64,000 nucleotides of DNA from assembly GCA_945947575.1 (NCBI GenBank), contig CAMEYM010000005.1, positions 45,565 through 109,564 on the forward strand, written 5' to 3'. This DNA is from Rhizobium sp. Q54. Lineage in GTDB: Bacteria; Pseudomonadota; Alphaproteobacteria; UBA2966; CAIVPW01. The translations under genes were made by a program, and so were the position numbers. A model generated the notes under the pieces. It was given only the letters and a program-made list of their open reading frames with translations. It was not told the DNA's origin and did no database searches. This document shows positions 17,153-24,998 of the stretch, one piece after another (position 1 is the stretch's first letter; every line of letters starts with the position of its first letter).

Positions 17153-18178
17153 ATGGCTACGATGCAAGGCAAGGCCGGCGGCGCCGGCGATATCGATACG
17201 GTGGCGCTGGAGCGCCTGCTCGAGCAGCTGCGCAAGGCGCGCGACGAGATGGCCCGCGCGGTCGTCGGCCAGAAGGACGTCGTCGAGCAGCTCCTCATCG
17301 CGCTGATCTGCGGCGGCCACGTACTGCTCGAAGGCTCGCCCGGCGTCGGCAAGACGCTGCTGGTGCGCACCCTCGGCGGCGTCGCGGGTCTGTCGTTCGC
17401 ACGCGTGCAGTTCACGCCCGACCTGATGCCCGCGGACATCACCGGCTCTCTGGCGCTGATCCCGGACGAGACCGGCCGCACCAAGCTGCAGTTCCAGGCC
17501 GGACCGATCTTCACCCAGGTCCTGCTCACGGACGAAATCAACCGCGCCACGCCGAAGACCCAGTCGGCGCTCTTGGAGGCCATGGGCGAGCGCACGGTCA
17601 CCGCGGCGGGCCGCTCGATGGAGCTGCCGAAGCCGTTCTTCGTGCTCGCGACGCAGAACCCGATCGAGCTTGAGGGCACCTACCGCTTGCCGGAAGCCCA
17701 GATCGACCGCTTCCTGTTCAAGAGCCTGGTGAACTATCCGTCGGAGAACGACCTCGTCGGCATCTTGGACCTCACCACCGGCGCCGATCAGGTGGTGCCG
17801 AAGCAGGTTCTCAACGCCAACGACATCCTGGCGTTGCAGCGCCTGGTGCGTCAGGTGCCGGTCGCCGCGCACGTTACGCGCGCCGTCGCCCGCTTCGCCC
17901 TCATCACCCAGCCGGACCGCAAGGATGGCCCGGCCGAGGTGGTGAAGTACCTGCGCTTCGGCATCAGCCCGCGCGGCGCGCAGTCGCTCATCCTGGCCGC
18001 CAAGGGCCACGCCCTGCTCGCCGGCCGCTACAACGTCGCCTTCGAGGACTTGAAGGCGATCCTGGCGCCGACGCTGCGCCACCGCTGCCAGCTCAACTAC
18101 GAGGGCGAGGCCGAGGGCATCAACGCCGACGCGCTGCTCAACCGCTTGCTCGACACCGAGTCGAAGAAAGCCGCCTAG
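17153..18178 (+). CDS. moxR: MoxR-family AAA+ ATPase
   Basis: This 341-residue ATPase has Walker A G61-SPGVGKT68 and a Walker B-like segment VLLTDEINRATP. LATQNPIELEGTYRLPEAQIDRF and similar blocks typical of MoxR follow; the short form LATQNPIELEGTYRLPEAQ is diagnostic. MoxR ATPases act as chaperones that help partner enzymes assemble or take up cofactors, working with vWA proteins. I chose the ATG at 17153, preceded by GAGG, over an upstream TTG at 17126. The DUF58 gene follows after two bases. In methylotrophs the equivalent gene, mxaR, is needed for active methanol dehydrogenase, and here the ATPase sits near four related dehydrogenases. Confidence 0.93.
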   Translation: MATMQGKAGGAGDIDTVALERLLEQLRKARDEMARAVVGQKDVVEQLLIALICGGHVLLEGSPGVGKTLLVRTLGGVAGLSFARVQFTPDLMPADITGSLALIPDETGRTKLQFQAGPIFTQVLLTDEINRATPKTQSALLEAMGERTVTAAGRSMELPKPFFVLATQNPIELEGTYRLPEAQIDRFLFKSLVNYPSENDLVGILDLTTGADQVVPKQVLNANDILALQRLVRQVPVAAHVTRAVARFALITQPDRKDGPAEVVKYLRFGISPRGAQSLILAAKGHALLAGRYNVAFEDLKAILAPTLRHRCQLNYEGEAEGINADALLNRLLDTESKKAA

Positions 18179-18180
18179 TC

Positions 18181-19062
18181 GTGAGCTACGCGCCGACGCC
18201 GAGTCTTCTCAGCCGACTGACGCGTTCCAAGCTGCTGCCGCGTTGGCAGGCGGCGTCGGTCGGCGTCGGCGAGCGGCGCTCGAAGCAGAAGGGCGCGGGC
18301 ATGGAATTCGCGGATCACCGCGAGTACCAGCCCGGCGACGACTTCCGCTACCTCGATGTGCACGTGCATGCGCGTCTCGGTAAGAACTACATCAAGCAGT
18401 ACGACATCTATCGGGCGCTGCCGATCAACATCATCGTCGATAGCAGCCGCTCGATGGATTACGGCGAGCCGAACAAGTTCAGGCACGCCATGCGCATCGC
18501 CGCGGCACTCGGCTTTATCGGCCTCGCCGGCGGCGATCGCGTCGAGATCGGCGTTGGCAATGGCGAGAAGCTCACCTGGTCGCCGCGCTTCCAAGGCGTC
18601 ATGCGCAGCCAGGCGATGTTCGACTGGATCAATGAGCAGACGCCGTCGAACCGCGGCGCCTTCGCCGGCACCCTGCGCGGCTCGCTGCGCCACTTCACCG
18701 ATCGCGGCTTGGTCATCGTGCTCAGCGACTGGTGGGGCGTCAACTTCAAGGACGAGGTCGCCCTGCTCGCGGCGACCGGCCAGGAAATCTGGGGCATGCA
18801 TGTCGCGGCGCCGGAGGAGATCGACCCGGCCCTGATGGGCACCGGCGAGGTGCGCCTCACCGACGTCGAGACCGGCCAGGAAGTCGAGATCGCTCTCGAT
18901 GCCGGCACCCAGGACCGCTACCGCAAGGGCTTCCACGCCTGGCGCGAGGAGATCGCAGAGCAGTTCGCCAACGTCCAGGGGCGCTATCTGCTGCTGCCCA
19001 CCGACAAGCCGACCGACCGGCTCTACCTCTACGACTGGCGCTCGCTCGGCCTCATCGGCTAA
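18181..19062 (+). CDS. DUF58 domain protein (MxaS-like)
   Basis: This 293-residue soluble protein starts at a GTG two bases after the moxR stop. It carries the DUF58 signature REYQPGDDFRYLDVHVHARL and a vWA-like core IIVDSSRSMDYGEP whose D-S-S-R-S matches the metal-binding loop. DUF58 proteins are usual partners of MoxR ATPases; MxaS in the methanol dehydrogenase cluster is one. Unlike many DUF58 proteins it lacks N-terminal membrane helices. It is the last gene of the plus-strand operon that starts at 11124. A role in maturation or quality control of periplasmic enzymes is inferred. Confidence 0.88.
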   Translation: MSYAPTPSLLSRLTRSKLLPRWQAASVGVGERRSKQKGAGMEFADHREYQPGDDFRYLDVHVHARLGKNYIKQYDIYRALPINIIVDSSRSMDYGEPNKFRHAMRIAAALGFIGLAGGDRVEIGVGNGEKLTWSPRFQGVMRSQAMFDWINEQTPSNRGAFAGTLRGSLRHFTDRGLVIVLSDWWGVNFKDEVALLAATGQEIWGMHVAAPEEIDPALMGTGEVRLTDVETGQEVEIALDAGTQDRYRKGFHAWREEIAEQFANVQGRYLLLPTDKPTDRLYLYDWRSLGLIG

Positions 19063-19075
19063 GCCTCCGCGCGCC

Positions 19076-19300
19076 CTACGTGCGGCGCCGGAAGTACCAG
19101 TAGAAGGCCACCAGCAGGGCAACCCCCAGCAGGGTGCCGGGTGGCACCGCCTGCAGGAATGCCGTGGCGTTGCGCGACACTTCGGTGATGAACGCGCCGC
19201 TGCTCGCGCCCAGGATGATGCTCAGCAACAGACACAAGATGACGAGCAGGGCGGCGGCCTCGACGGCTAGCCATCCTGCTGTACGGATCCGCTCGACCAT
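19076..19300 (-). CDS. Small membrane protein, 74 residues
   Basis: The protein has two predicted membrane helices (about 9-31 and 52-69) joined by a short polar loop, and a basic C-terminus (YWYFRRRT). A GAGGG ribosome binding site lies about 10 bases before the ATG. It converges with the DUF58 gene, 13 bases away. The family was not recognised. The next small gene upstream encodes another two-helix protein, but a terminator lies between them. Confidence 0.55.
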   Translation of the reverse strand: MVERIRTAGWLAVEAAALLVILCLLLSIILGASSGAFITEVSRNATAFLQAVPPGTLLGVALLVAFYWYFRRRT

Positions 19301-19329
19301 GGCGGTACCCTCGTTGGCGACGGTTTGAT

Positions 19330-19353
19330 GGGGCGGGGTGTGAGCCCCGCCCC
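19330..19353 (-). terminator. Hairpin after the 78-residue membrane protein gene
   Basis: GGGGCGGGG pairs with CCCCGCCCC across a 6-base loop. It lies just past the stop (19372) of the small membrane protein gene. There is no long T tract, so termination is probable rather than certain. Confidence 0.55.
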
Positions 19354-19371
19354 CGCTGTTGCGTCAGACGA

Positions 19372-19608
19372 TCAGGACATCGACCGTTTGCTGAACAGCC
19401 ACAGCACGATGCCGAGCGCGATCAGCCCGGCGAGGCCGCTCTGGCCCAGCTGAGTGACGATGTTGGTGATGTTGCCGACGATGTTGCCGAAGAATGGCAA
19501 CGATCCGCTACTGACCAGAATCGAAGCGACGATACCAAGCGCCAGCAGCATCAGACCGACCTCGGTCAAGCCGCCGATCCAACCTTTGATGGTAGAGAGC
19601 GCGTCCAT
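19372..19608 (-). CDS. Small membrane protein, 78 residues
   Basis: From the ATG at 19608, preceded by GGGAG, the protein has two hydrophobic helices (about 14-33 and 58-73) around an Asn/Gly/Ile-rich centre (GNIVGNITNIVTQLG). It ends with basic residues (LFSKRSMS). An in-frame start at 19662 would add 18 unlikely residues. The family is not recognised. The compact two-helix form suggests a membrane-embedded accessory peptide. Whether it is tied to the vWA/MoxR operon is unknown. Confidence 0.55.
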   Translation of the reverse strand: MDALSTIKGWIGGLTEVGLMLLALGIVASILVSSGSLPFFGNIVGNITNIVTQLGQSGLAGLIALGIVLWLFSKRSMS

Positions 19609-19710
19609 CGGGTCTCCCTCGTACACACAAGGCCTGCGCGGAGCAGTATACCTCCAACACAAGGAGTAGTATACCCCCCGTCACAGACCACATTTTGTAG
19701 GGCGCCGCGG

Positions 19711-19738
19711 GCAACAAAAGGCCCGGACGAACCGGGCC
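19711..19738 (-). terminator. Intrinsic terminator after the 91-residue protein gene
   Basis: GGCCCGG and CCGGGCC form a 7-bp stem with a 5-base loop. On the minus strand this is followed by TTTTGTTG. It lies 21 bases after the stop at 19759. Confidence 0.75.
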
Positions 19739-19758
19739 GCGGGCAGGCGGGGAGGGGG

Positions 19759-20034
19759 CTACTTCTGCTGCCGGCCGGGCTTGTCGCCCGCCGCGCGGCG
19801 GCGCCAGAACCGGCCCGACATCGACCACACGACGTCGTCCCCCGACAGAGCCTGGAAGGCGTCCACCACGGGCGGCATCAGGAACGGGTCGCCGTCCTGG
19901 TCGTAGCCGACGTGCGGGGCGCCGTGCATGCGATCGACTTCTTCGGCGGCCGCGGCGGAATACAACCGCCCCCGCCGCTCGACCTCGCCGAGCATCCATG
20001 CCGCAATCGCTTCTGGGGATCCGTTGGTCGCCAC
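19759..20034 (-). CDS. Small DUF6953-like protein, 91 residues
   Basis: I chose the GTG at 20034 because GGAGGG stands seven bases upstream; the open frame runs on to 20136 but only over the neighbouring gene. The residues AIAAWMLGEVERRGRLY and DVVWSMSGRFWRRRAAGDKPGRQQ are reminiscent of DUF6953, small cytoplasmic proteins of unknown function that end in a Trp/Arg-rich segment. The resemblance is from memory and was not searched. No signal peptide or membrane helix is present. Confidence 0.6.
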   Translation of the reverse strand: MATNGSPEAIAAWMLGEVERRGRLYSAAAAEEVDRMHGAPHVGYDQDGDPFLMPPVVDAFQALSGDDVVWSMSGRFWRRRAAGDKPGRQQK

Positions 20035-20080
20035 GGCTGCCCTCCGCGCCGCGATCTTACCCCGCCCGGGTCGCGCCCGC

Positions 20081-20848
20081 CTAGTTCCCGCGCGCGGCCA
20101 TGTTTGAGGTGGGATCGGGCTCGTCGAGGAGGGCATCGATCACCGCGCGTACGCGCGCGGCGGCGTCCGCTGCCCGCAGGTCGGCGAGCCGCGGATCATA
20201 GAGCGTGCGCACGAACAGGATGTCGCCGGCGGTCGGCGTGGTGGCGCGCGCCAGCACCGAGGGCACGCGCTGGTCCGGGTGGCCGAAAATGCCGAACACG
20301 TGCATGAGTTCATGCCAAACGCACCGCTCGCGCTCTTTCGGATCAAGATCGTCGGGGATCGCCACCGTCGCGCGCAACAGCGCAGCGGAGTCGGCGCGGG
20401 ACAGGCCCGTCGAGTAGCAGACCAGGTGCTCCTCGAGATACTGCCCGGCCTCGCCGCCACCGCCCATCTCCGCCACGCCGCGCGCGTACTCCACGCGCGG
20501 CATGCTCTCGATCAGCACGTTGAATCCCTGCTCGGGCGCAGACACCACCATGGTGTCGACCCCCGTCCACGCCGCAAACGACTCAGCCGCGCGTTCGACC
20601 AGCGGCCGCAGTTCGTCGGCCTGCTCGCCAATCACAAGCATGCGCACTTCGTTGCGCCAGGTGCGCAGGGGAAACGGATCCGCCGCCACGGCGATGCGCA
20701 CGAACGTCTCGGTTAGCACTTCCGCGCTGGCCGGCTGCGAAGGCGGCTGCTGCGGCCGCGCCCACAGCGACGCGAGGCCCAGCGCCACGCCCATGGCGAT
20801 CAGCGCACCGCCTGCCGCGCCCGCCGCCCGCCGTGTGAAATCGTGCAT
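20081..20848 (-). CDS. DUF2927 secreted, HExxH-containing protein
   Basis: This 255-residue protein has an N-terminal hydrophobic anchor or signal (AAGGALIAMGVALGLASLWA) and a globular domain with H179-E-L-M-H183 followed by FGIFGHP. That arrangement matches the metzincin-like zinc site of DUF2927 proteins, found mainly in alphaproteobacteria. Conserved flanks include YSTGLSRADSA and a C-terminal VRTLYDPRL. A zinc protease activity is plausible from the motif but unproven for the family. It belongs to a minus-strand series with the two SEL1-repeat genes upstream. Confidence 0.8.
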   Translation of the reverse strand: MHDFTRRAAGAAGGALIAMGVALGLASLWARPQQPPSQPASAEVLTETFVRIAVAADPFPLRTWRNEVRMLVIGEQADELRPLVERAAESFAAWTGVDTMVVSAPEQGFNVLIESMPRVEYARGVAEMGGGGEAGQYLEEHLVCYSTGLSRADSAALLRATVAIPDDLDPKERERCVWHELMHVFGIFGHPDQRVPSVLARATTPTAGDILFVRTLYDPRLADLRAADAAARVRAVIDALLDEPDPTSNMAARGN

Positions 20849-20937
20849 CGGCGGACGCTAGCACGCGACTCGCCCGCGCCACCCTCAGGCGAATCCCTGG
20901 CGAATTGCCGCGCTCGCACCCGTGGAATGCCGGGCGG

Positions 20938-21648
20938 CTAGCGCCCGCGGCCGACGTTGGCCACCAGCTCGCGCTCGCGCTGCTCGACGAACACCCGCTG
21001 CTGCTCGGTCAGCCCGGCGACGAGGCGGGCGCGCTCCGCCGCCCCTTGCGGGTGCCCTTGGCTGCCCGCGAATCCGTACCAGGCGGCGGCCTCGACGAGG
21101 TCGACGCGGATGCCGCGGCCGCGCTCGTGGAACGTCGCGACGATGTACTGTGCTTCGACGACGTACTGCAGCGCGGCGTTCTTGAACCAGTACAGGGCCT
21201 GATCCATCAGTACCCGTTCGGTATTGCCGGCGCGCGCGTCGATCTGCTTGGCGAGCTCGAACTGCGCCTCCGGCACGCCTTGGCCCGCGGCCTTGCCGTA
21301 CCACTCCATCGCGAGGCCCTGGTCCGCCGGCACGCCCTGGCCCAGCCGATAGAGGTCGCCTAGCCCCTTCATCGAGCGCTTCTCGCCGGCGGTGGCGCCC
21401 TTCGTCCATTGCGCCAGCGCCGTCTCGTAGTTGGTGCGCTGATAGGCGGCGAGACCGTCGGCATACGGCTCGCCGGTCGCCCGGTACGGCGCTTCCGCGG
21501 GCGGCGACAGCACCACGCTCAACACGAAGATGACGCCGGCAATCGCCAGCACCAGCGCGCCGATCGTCGTGAGTACGCTCGGGTGCAGCCAGCCCGCCGA
21601 CCTGCGTTCGCCAGAGCGTCGTTCGTAGCCGTCGCGTCGCTCGCTCAT
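20938..21648 (-). CDS. Membrane-anchored SEL1-repeat protein
   Basis: This 236-residue protein begins MSERRDGYERRSGERRS, a polar head followed by one membrane helix (about 25-46), which places the C-terminal part in the periplasm. The remainder holds SEL1-type TPR-like repeats, recognisable as SMKGLGDLYRLGQGVPADQG, AMEWYGKAAGQGVPEAQFEL and AQYIVATFHERGRGIRVDL. SEL1 repeats mediate protein-protein contacts. The start at 21648 overlaps nothing coding and lies 25 bases downstream of the next SEL1 gene's stop; the longer frame to 21735 would read into that gene. Confidence 0.8.
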   Translation of the reverse strand: MSERRDGYERRSGERRSAGWLHPSVLTTIGALVLAIAGVIFVLSVVLSPPAEAPYRATGEPYADGLAAYQRTNYETALAQWTKGATAGEKRSMKGLGDLYRLGQGVPADQGLAMEWYGKAAGQGVPEAQFELAKQIDARAGNTERVLMDQALYWFKNAALQYVVEAQYIVATFHERGRGIRVDLVEAAAWYGFAGSQGHPQGAAERARLVAGLTEQQRVFVEQRERELVANVGRGR

Positions 21649-21673
21649 GGACGCGCCGCTTGGCCCCGCGCCC

Positions 21674-22378
21674 TTAGGGCATCGCCCGAACTTCGGGCGT
21701 GGCGGGCGCCGCTGCGGGCGCTGGAGTCGCCCCAACGGGCGCTCCCGCCGCCGGCTTGCGGCCGAACTGATCGATGTAGGCCTCGGCCTTGCGCTCCGCA
21801 GCAGCGGTCTGCTGCGGATTGAACGTCACGGCGAGGCGGCCGAGCGCCGCCTCGGCGCCGACCTGACCCTGCAGCGCCGCCAACGTCAGCCACGCGAACG
21901 CCTCGGTGAGATCGACCTGCACGCCGGCGCCGATCTGGTACATCACCGCGAGGTTGTATTGCGCCTGCGCCAAGCCCTGGCGCGCCGCCTGGATGTACCA
22001 GGTGGCGGCGATGGCGTCGTCCTTGGCCACGCCGACGCCGTTGCGATAGAGCAGGCCGAGGTTGTACTGGGCGTCCACGTGTCCTTGTTGGGCGGCGCGC
22101 CGGTACCAGTTGGCCGCCGCCGCCGGATCGGGCGCGACCCCTTCGCCGTTGCGGTACATGGCGCCGAGCGCGAACTGCGAGCGCGCGTCACCCGTCTCGG
22201 CGGCCGCCGTGAACTCCTTGATGGCCGCGGCAAAGTCGCCGCGCTGGCGCGCGACAAAGCCCTCGTCGTAGCCGGCCAGCGCCGGGTGGGCGGCGAGCGC
22301 CAGGGCAGCCACCAGGCTTCCGGCAAGGATTTGTTTACCAACCCGTGATTGGCTGTGCATTCGAAGCAAAAGGTTCAT
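21674..22378 (-). CDS. Exported SEL1-repeat protein
   Basis: This 234-residue protein has a signal peptide (QILAGSLVAALALAAHPALA) and at least four SEL1 units. They are recognisable by alternating ALGAMYRNGEGVAPDPAAAA, NLGLLYRNGVGVAKDDAIAA and NLAVMYQIGAGVQVDL segments. The C-terminal 40 residues are an Ala/Pro-rich tail. It lies 25 bases before the second SEL1 gene in the same direction, so the pair is probably co-transcribed. A start at Met8 (22357) is also possible. The binding partner is unknown. Confidence 0.8.
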   Translation of the reverse strand: MNLLLRMHSQSRVGKQILAGSLVAALALAAHPALAGYDEGFVARQRGDFAAAIKEFTAAAETGDARSQFALGAMYRNGEGVAPDPAAAANWYRRAAQQGHVDAQYNLGLLYRNGVGVAKDDAIAATWYIQAARQGLAQAQYNLAVMYQIGAGVQVDLTEAFAWLTLAALQGQVGAEAALGRLAVTFNPQQTAAAERKAEAYIDQFGRKPAAGAPVGATPAPAAAPATPEVRAMP

Positions 22379-22517
22379 GGCTGAACGGTATCACTGTGGA
22401 CGAGGGGCAACAAAGGCGCCCCGTAAGCCTGTGGAAAACTTGGCGATCATGATATCGTTGGGTTGGTAGGCGTTCGCAAATGGCATGTTGCGAGCGGCTC
22501 TTGGGGCGTGTGAACGG
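22379..22517. promoter_or_regulatory. Divergent promoter region between SEL1 and ParA genes
   Basis: This 139-base gap lies between divergent genes and must contain promoters for both. The palindrome-like string CGATCATGATATCG (22443-22456) is the only symmetric feature seen. No confident -35/-10 boxes were identified. Confidence 0.3.
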
Positions 22518-23405
22518 ATGCGTACATTCAGCCTTCTGGCCCAGAAGGGCGGGGCCGGCAAGACGACCCTCGCCGTGCACCTGGCCGTACTGGCCGAATC
22601 CCTGGGCGAGCGTGTCGCCCTCATCGATACCGATCCGCAACGCTCGGCCGCCGATTGGTGGCGCGCCCGCAAGCTGCCGCAACCGGCGATGGCCGAATGC
22701 GCGCCTGAGAATCTCGCCAAGGCCATCGAAGGCGCCAAGCGCCGCGGCATCACCCTGTGCATCGTCGATACGCCGCCGCACGCCGGCCAGTTCGCCTACC
22801 TCGTCGCCGAGGCCGTCGACTTCAACCTGATTCCGTGCCGCCCGGCGCCGTTCGATTTGCGCGCCATCGGCAAGACCGTCGACATCATCGCGCAACTCAA
22901 CGCGCCCGCCGGCATCGTCATCAACGCGGCGCCCGCCAACCGCGGCGACGTCGAGGTGCCGACCACCATCGAGGCCCGCAAGACGCTGGCGCGCTACAAC
23001 CTGCCGGTATCGCCGGTGGCGATCATCGACCGCCCCGTCTACCAGCACCCGATGGACGACGGCCGCACCTACATCGAGCATTTTCCCACCGGCAAGCCGG
23101 CGACCGACATCGCCGCCCTATGGACGTGGGTGCAACAACAGATGGGGGTCGCGCCGCAGGCGCGCCAAGCAATCAGCGTCGCGCCGAAGGCCCAGCGTGT
23201 CCCGCAAGCCGCTGCCGCCGGCGCCAAGCGCCCACCCGCCGGTGTCGCGGCGCCGCAAGCCGGCCAGCGCTCGCGTCCGGTCGGCGTCGAGCAGCGTCAA
23301 CCGGGACCGCCCCAGCGCCAGCAGCAGCCCGCGCCGCAGCGGTCTCGACCCGCGGAACAGTCCGCCCCGCCGGTCGCCGCGGCCGCGGCCCGCGGGGGGC
23401 GATAA
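22518..23405 (+). CDS. ParA/MinD-family P-loop ATPase
   Basis: The 295-residue protein from the ATG at 22518 opens with a deviant Walker A motif, K10-GGAGKTT17, right after the first beta strand. IDTDPQRSAADWW and CIVDTPPH follow as the second ParA motifs. The ParA core ends near residue 215. The last 80 residues are a Gln/Pro/Ala/Arg-rich low-complexity tail without predicted structure. No parB or parS-like sequence is adjacent, so this is an orphan ParA, perhaps positioning another cargo. An earlier in-frame ATG at 22485 is possible but would push the P-loop away from its usual place. Confidence 0.85.
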   Translation: MRTFSLLAQKGGAGKTTLAVHLAVLAESLGERVALIDTDPQRSAADWWRARKLPQPAMAECAPENLAKAIEGAKRRGITLCIVDTPPHAGQFAYLVAEAVDFNLIPCRPAPFDLRAIGKTVDIIAQLNAPAGIVINAAPANRGDVEVPTTIEARKTLARYNLPVSPVAIIDRPVYQHPMDDGRTYIEHFPTGKPATDIAALWTWVQQQMGVAPQARQAISVAPKAQRVPQAAAAGAKRPPAGVAAPQAGQRSRPVGVEQRQPGPPQRQQQPAPQRSRPAEQSAPPVAAAAARGGR

Positions 23406-23424
23406 GCCGCTCCGCTAGCCCGGC

Positions 23425-24876
23425 CTATTCGTGATCGGGCAGGCCACCGCCCGCTGACCGGAACGCGCGGAACTCGCGCATGGTCCGCGGCCCGTACGTC
23501 TCGAACGACGGCGACCGCGCGTCCGCATACGCCCGCTTCTGCACGCCGATGACGTCGGTCTCGGCGCGCTTCTTCGCCGCCACCGGATCGATGTTCCACA
23601 GCCGCGCCGCGTTCAGCCCGAACACCTTTGCTTTGAGCGCGGGCGTCAGCGCCGCGTAGCCGTTGCGCTCGACCAGCGCCGGCGCGATCTCGAACGCCCG
23701 GAACGCCTGGATCTGATCCTGCGGCGAGCCGTACCAGATCGAGTCCGTGCCCCACAGCACGTTGTCCGCGCCGACCGCGCCGATCAGCTTGCCGAGCGCA
23801 TGCGTGGCGGCGGTCGGATCGCGCATCAAGCTGCGCCATGTCGAGCCGAGCTCGGCGTACACGTTGGCGTTGGGCGCGATGCCCGCCGCCTGCAGCGAGC
23901 GGACCAGAGTATCAATCCCGCGCCGATTGGCGCGCGCATCGAACGCCTGCTCGCGCGTGCCCGTCTCGAAGCCCGCGTGGTAGAGGACGAAGTTGATGTC
24001 CGGAAACAGCTTTGCCGCGGGACCGACGTCGTCGCACGTCGCGAACGCCGCATCCTGGCCGCCGAACGGCAGACCCTTGTGGATGCAGATGGTGCGCACG
24101 CCGAGCTTGCGCGCCCGCTCCAGCAAGGGGATGCCGATCGCCGGATCGTCCAATCGCCAGCCGCGCCCGCCGGGCCCATAGCCCGTGTATGCCTTCCATG
24201 CCGAAACCGGCCACTCCGCCGCCGCGCGATCCATCGAGTCGAGCTGCGCCGCGAACGGCGGATAGTTCGGCATCACCTTGAACTGCAGCAGCAGCCGCCC
24301 GGTGCCGTCGAGGCGCCGCACCAGCTCGCGCGCCCGCATCGCCTCCGCCATCGACAGCGGATTGTCGGCGGGCGGTGACGGCACGAAGCTCAGCACGCCG
24401 ACCGCGGTGTCCGAATCGAGGAACACCTCTTTCAGGAAATGGTCGGCCGAATAGCACGCGATCGGGTCGGTCTCGCCACACGCCGCCTGTGGCCAGCCGC
24501 GCAGCGTCGCCACCCAGTTGGCGCTCTGCCCGGTGCGCCACGCGCCGTTTGGCTCCACCAGGTGCGTCTGCGCGTCGAGGATGAACTCGGTCCCGGCCAG
24601 CGTCTGCGCTGCCGCCTCGCCCTCGAACAGGCCCTCGCGCAGCACGTTGTAGCGACCACCGACATTGCCGCGCGCCGCGAACGCCTCGTTCAGGGTCCAC
24701 AAGGTGGTGGCCGCGCCGCACAGCCCGGCGAGGAATCCGCGCCGCGATTGCCCGACGCGGCGCGCGTTCTCGACGATGCGAGTCGCCGCCAGCGCATTGG
24801 CGCGCTCCATCGTCGCGCCGATCGGCCGCGGCGCGTACTCACCGTTCGATGTCGCGTCGATCTTGACCGGCAACAC
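23425..24876 (-). CDS. Tat-exported amidohydrolase-family protein
   Basis: This 483-residue protein carries a twin-arginine motif, SRRGFLAGLCGAATTLWTL, starting near residue 44 after an unusually long n-region. The remaining part looks like an amidohydrolase-2 TIM barrel: DAQTHLVEP near 100, FKVMPNYPP near 200, TICIHKGLP, NFVLYHAGFE and VLWGTDSIWYGSP near 375. Such enzymes hydrolyse or decarboxylate small acids using one metal ion. The first motif is H-L rather than the canonical H-x-H, so metal binding may be altered. A later start in the n-region, for example Met23, is possible. The substrate is unknown. Confidence 0.75.
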   Translation of the reverse strand: MLPVKIDATSNGEYAPRPIGATMERANALAATRIVENARRVGQSRRGFLAGLCGAATTLWTLNEAFAARGNVGGRYNVLREGLFEGEAAAQTLAGTEFILDAQTHLVEPNGAWRTGQSANWVATLRGWPQAACGETDPIACYSADHFLKEVFLDSDTAVGVLSFVPSPPADNPLSMAEAMRARELVRRLDGTGRLLLQFKVMPNYPPFAAQLDSMDRAAAEWPVSAWKAYTGYGPGGRGWRLDDPAIGIPLLERARKLGVRTICIHKGLPFGGQDAAFATCDDVGPAAKLFPDINFVLYHAGFETGTREQAFDARANRRGIDTLVRSLQAAGIAPNANVYAELGSTWRSLMRDPTAATHALGKLIGAVGADNVLWGTDSIWYGSPQDQIQAFRAFEIAPALVERNGYAALTPALKAKVFGLNAARLWNIDPVAAKKRAETDVIGVQKRAYADARSPSFETYGPRTMREFRAFRSAGGGLPDHE

Positions 24877-24898
24877 GCTTGCCAGTGTAGCGCCAAGG

Positions 24899-24980
24899 AA
24901 ATCCCTCCCCCATACCTTGGGGGAGGGGTACCGGAGCTTGCGAGCGCTCGCGAGCTAGCGCAGGTAGGGTGAGGAGAGGG
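24899..24980. repeat. Short intergenic palindromic repeat, copy A
   Basis: The core is a CCCTCCCCC/GGGGGAGGG hairpin, followed by GGAGCTTGCGAG, then CTAGCGCAGGTAGGGTGAGG. Copy B (26939-27018) shares the hairpin, the GTAGCTTG-like middle and the CTAGCG-AGG-AGGGTGAGG end. Elements of this type are common between genes in proteobacteria. Confidence 0.65.
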
Positions 24981-24998
24981 CGACTCGCCCAGAGACGA

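Noticed and set aside
22518..23405. Chromosome-partition parAB locus
   Set aside because: No parB gene or parS-like palindrome is adjacent, and the protein has an atypical low-complexity tail.
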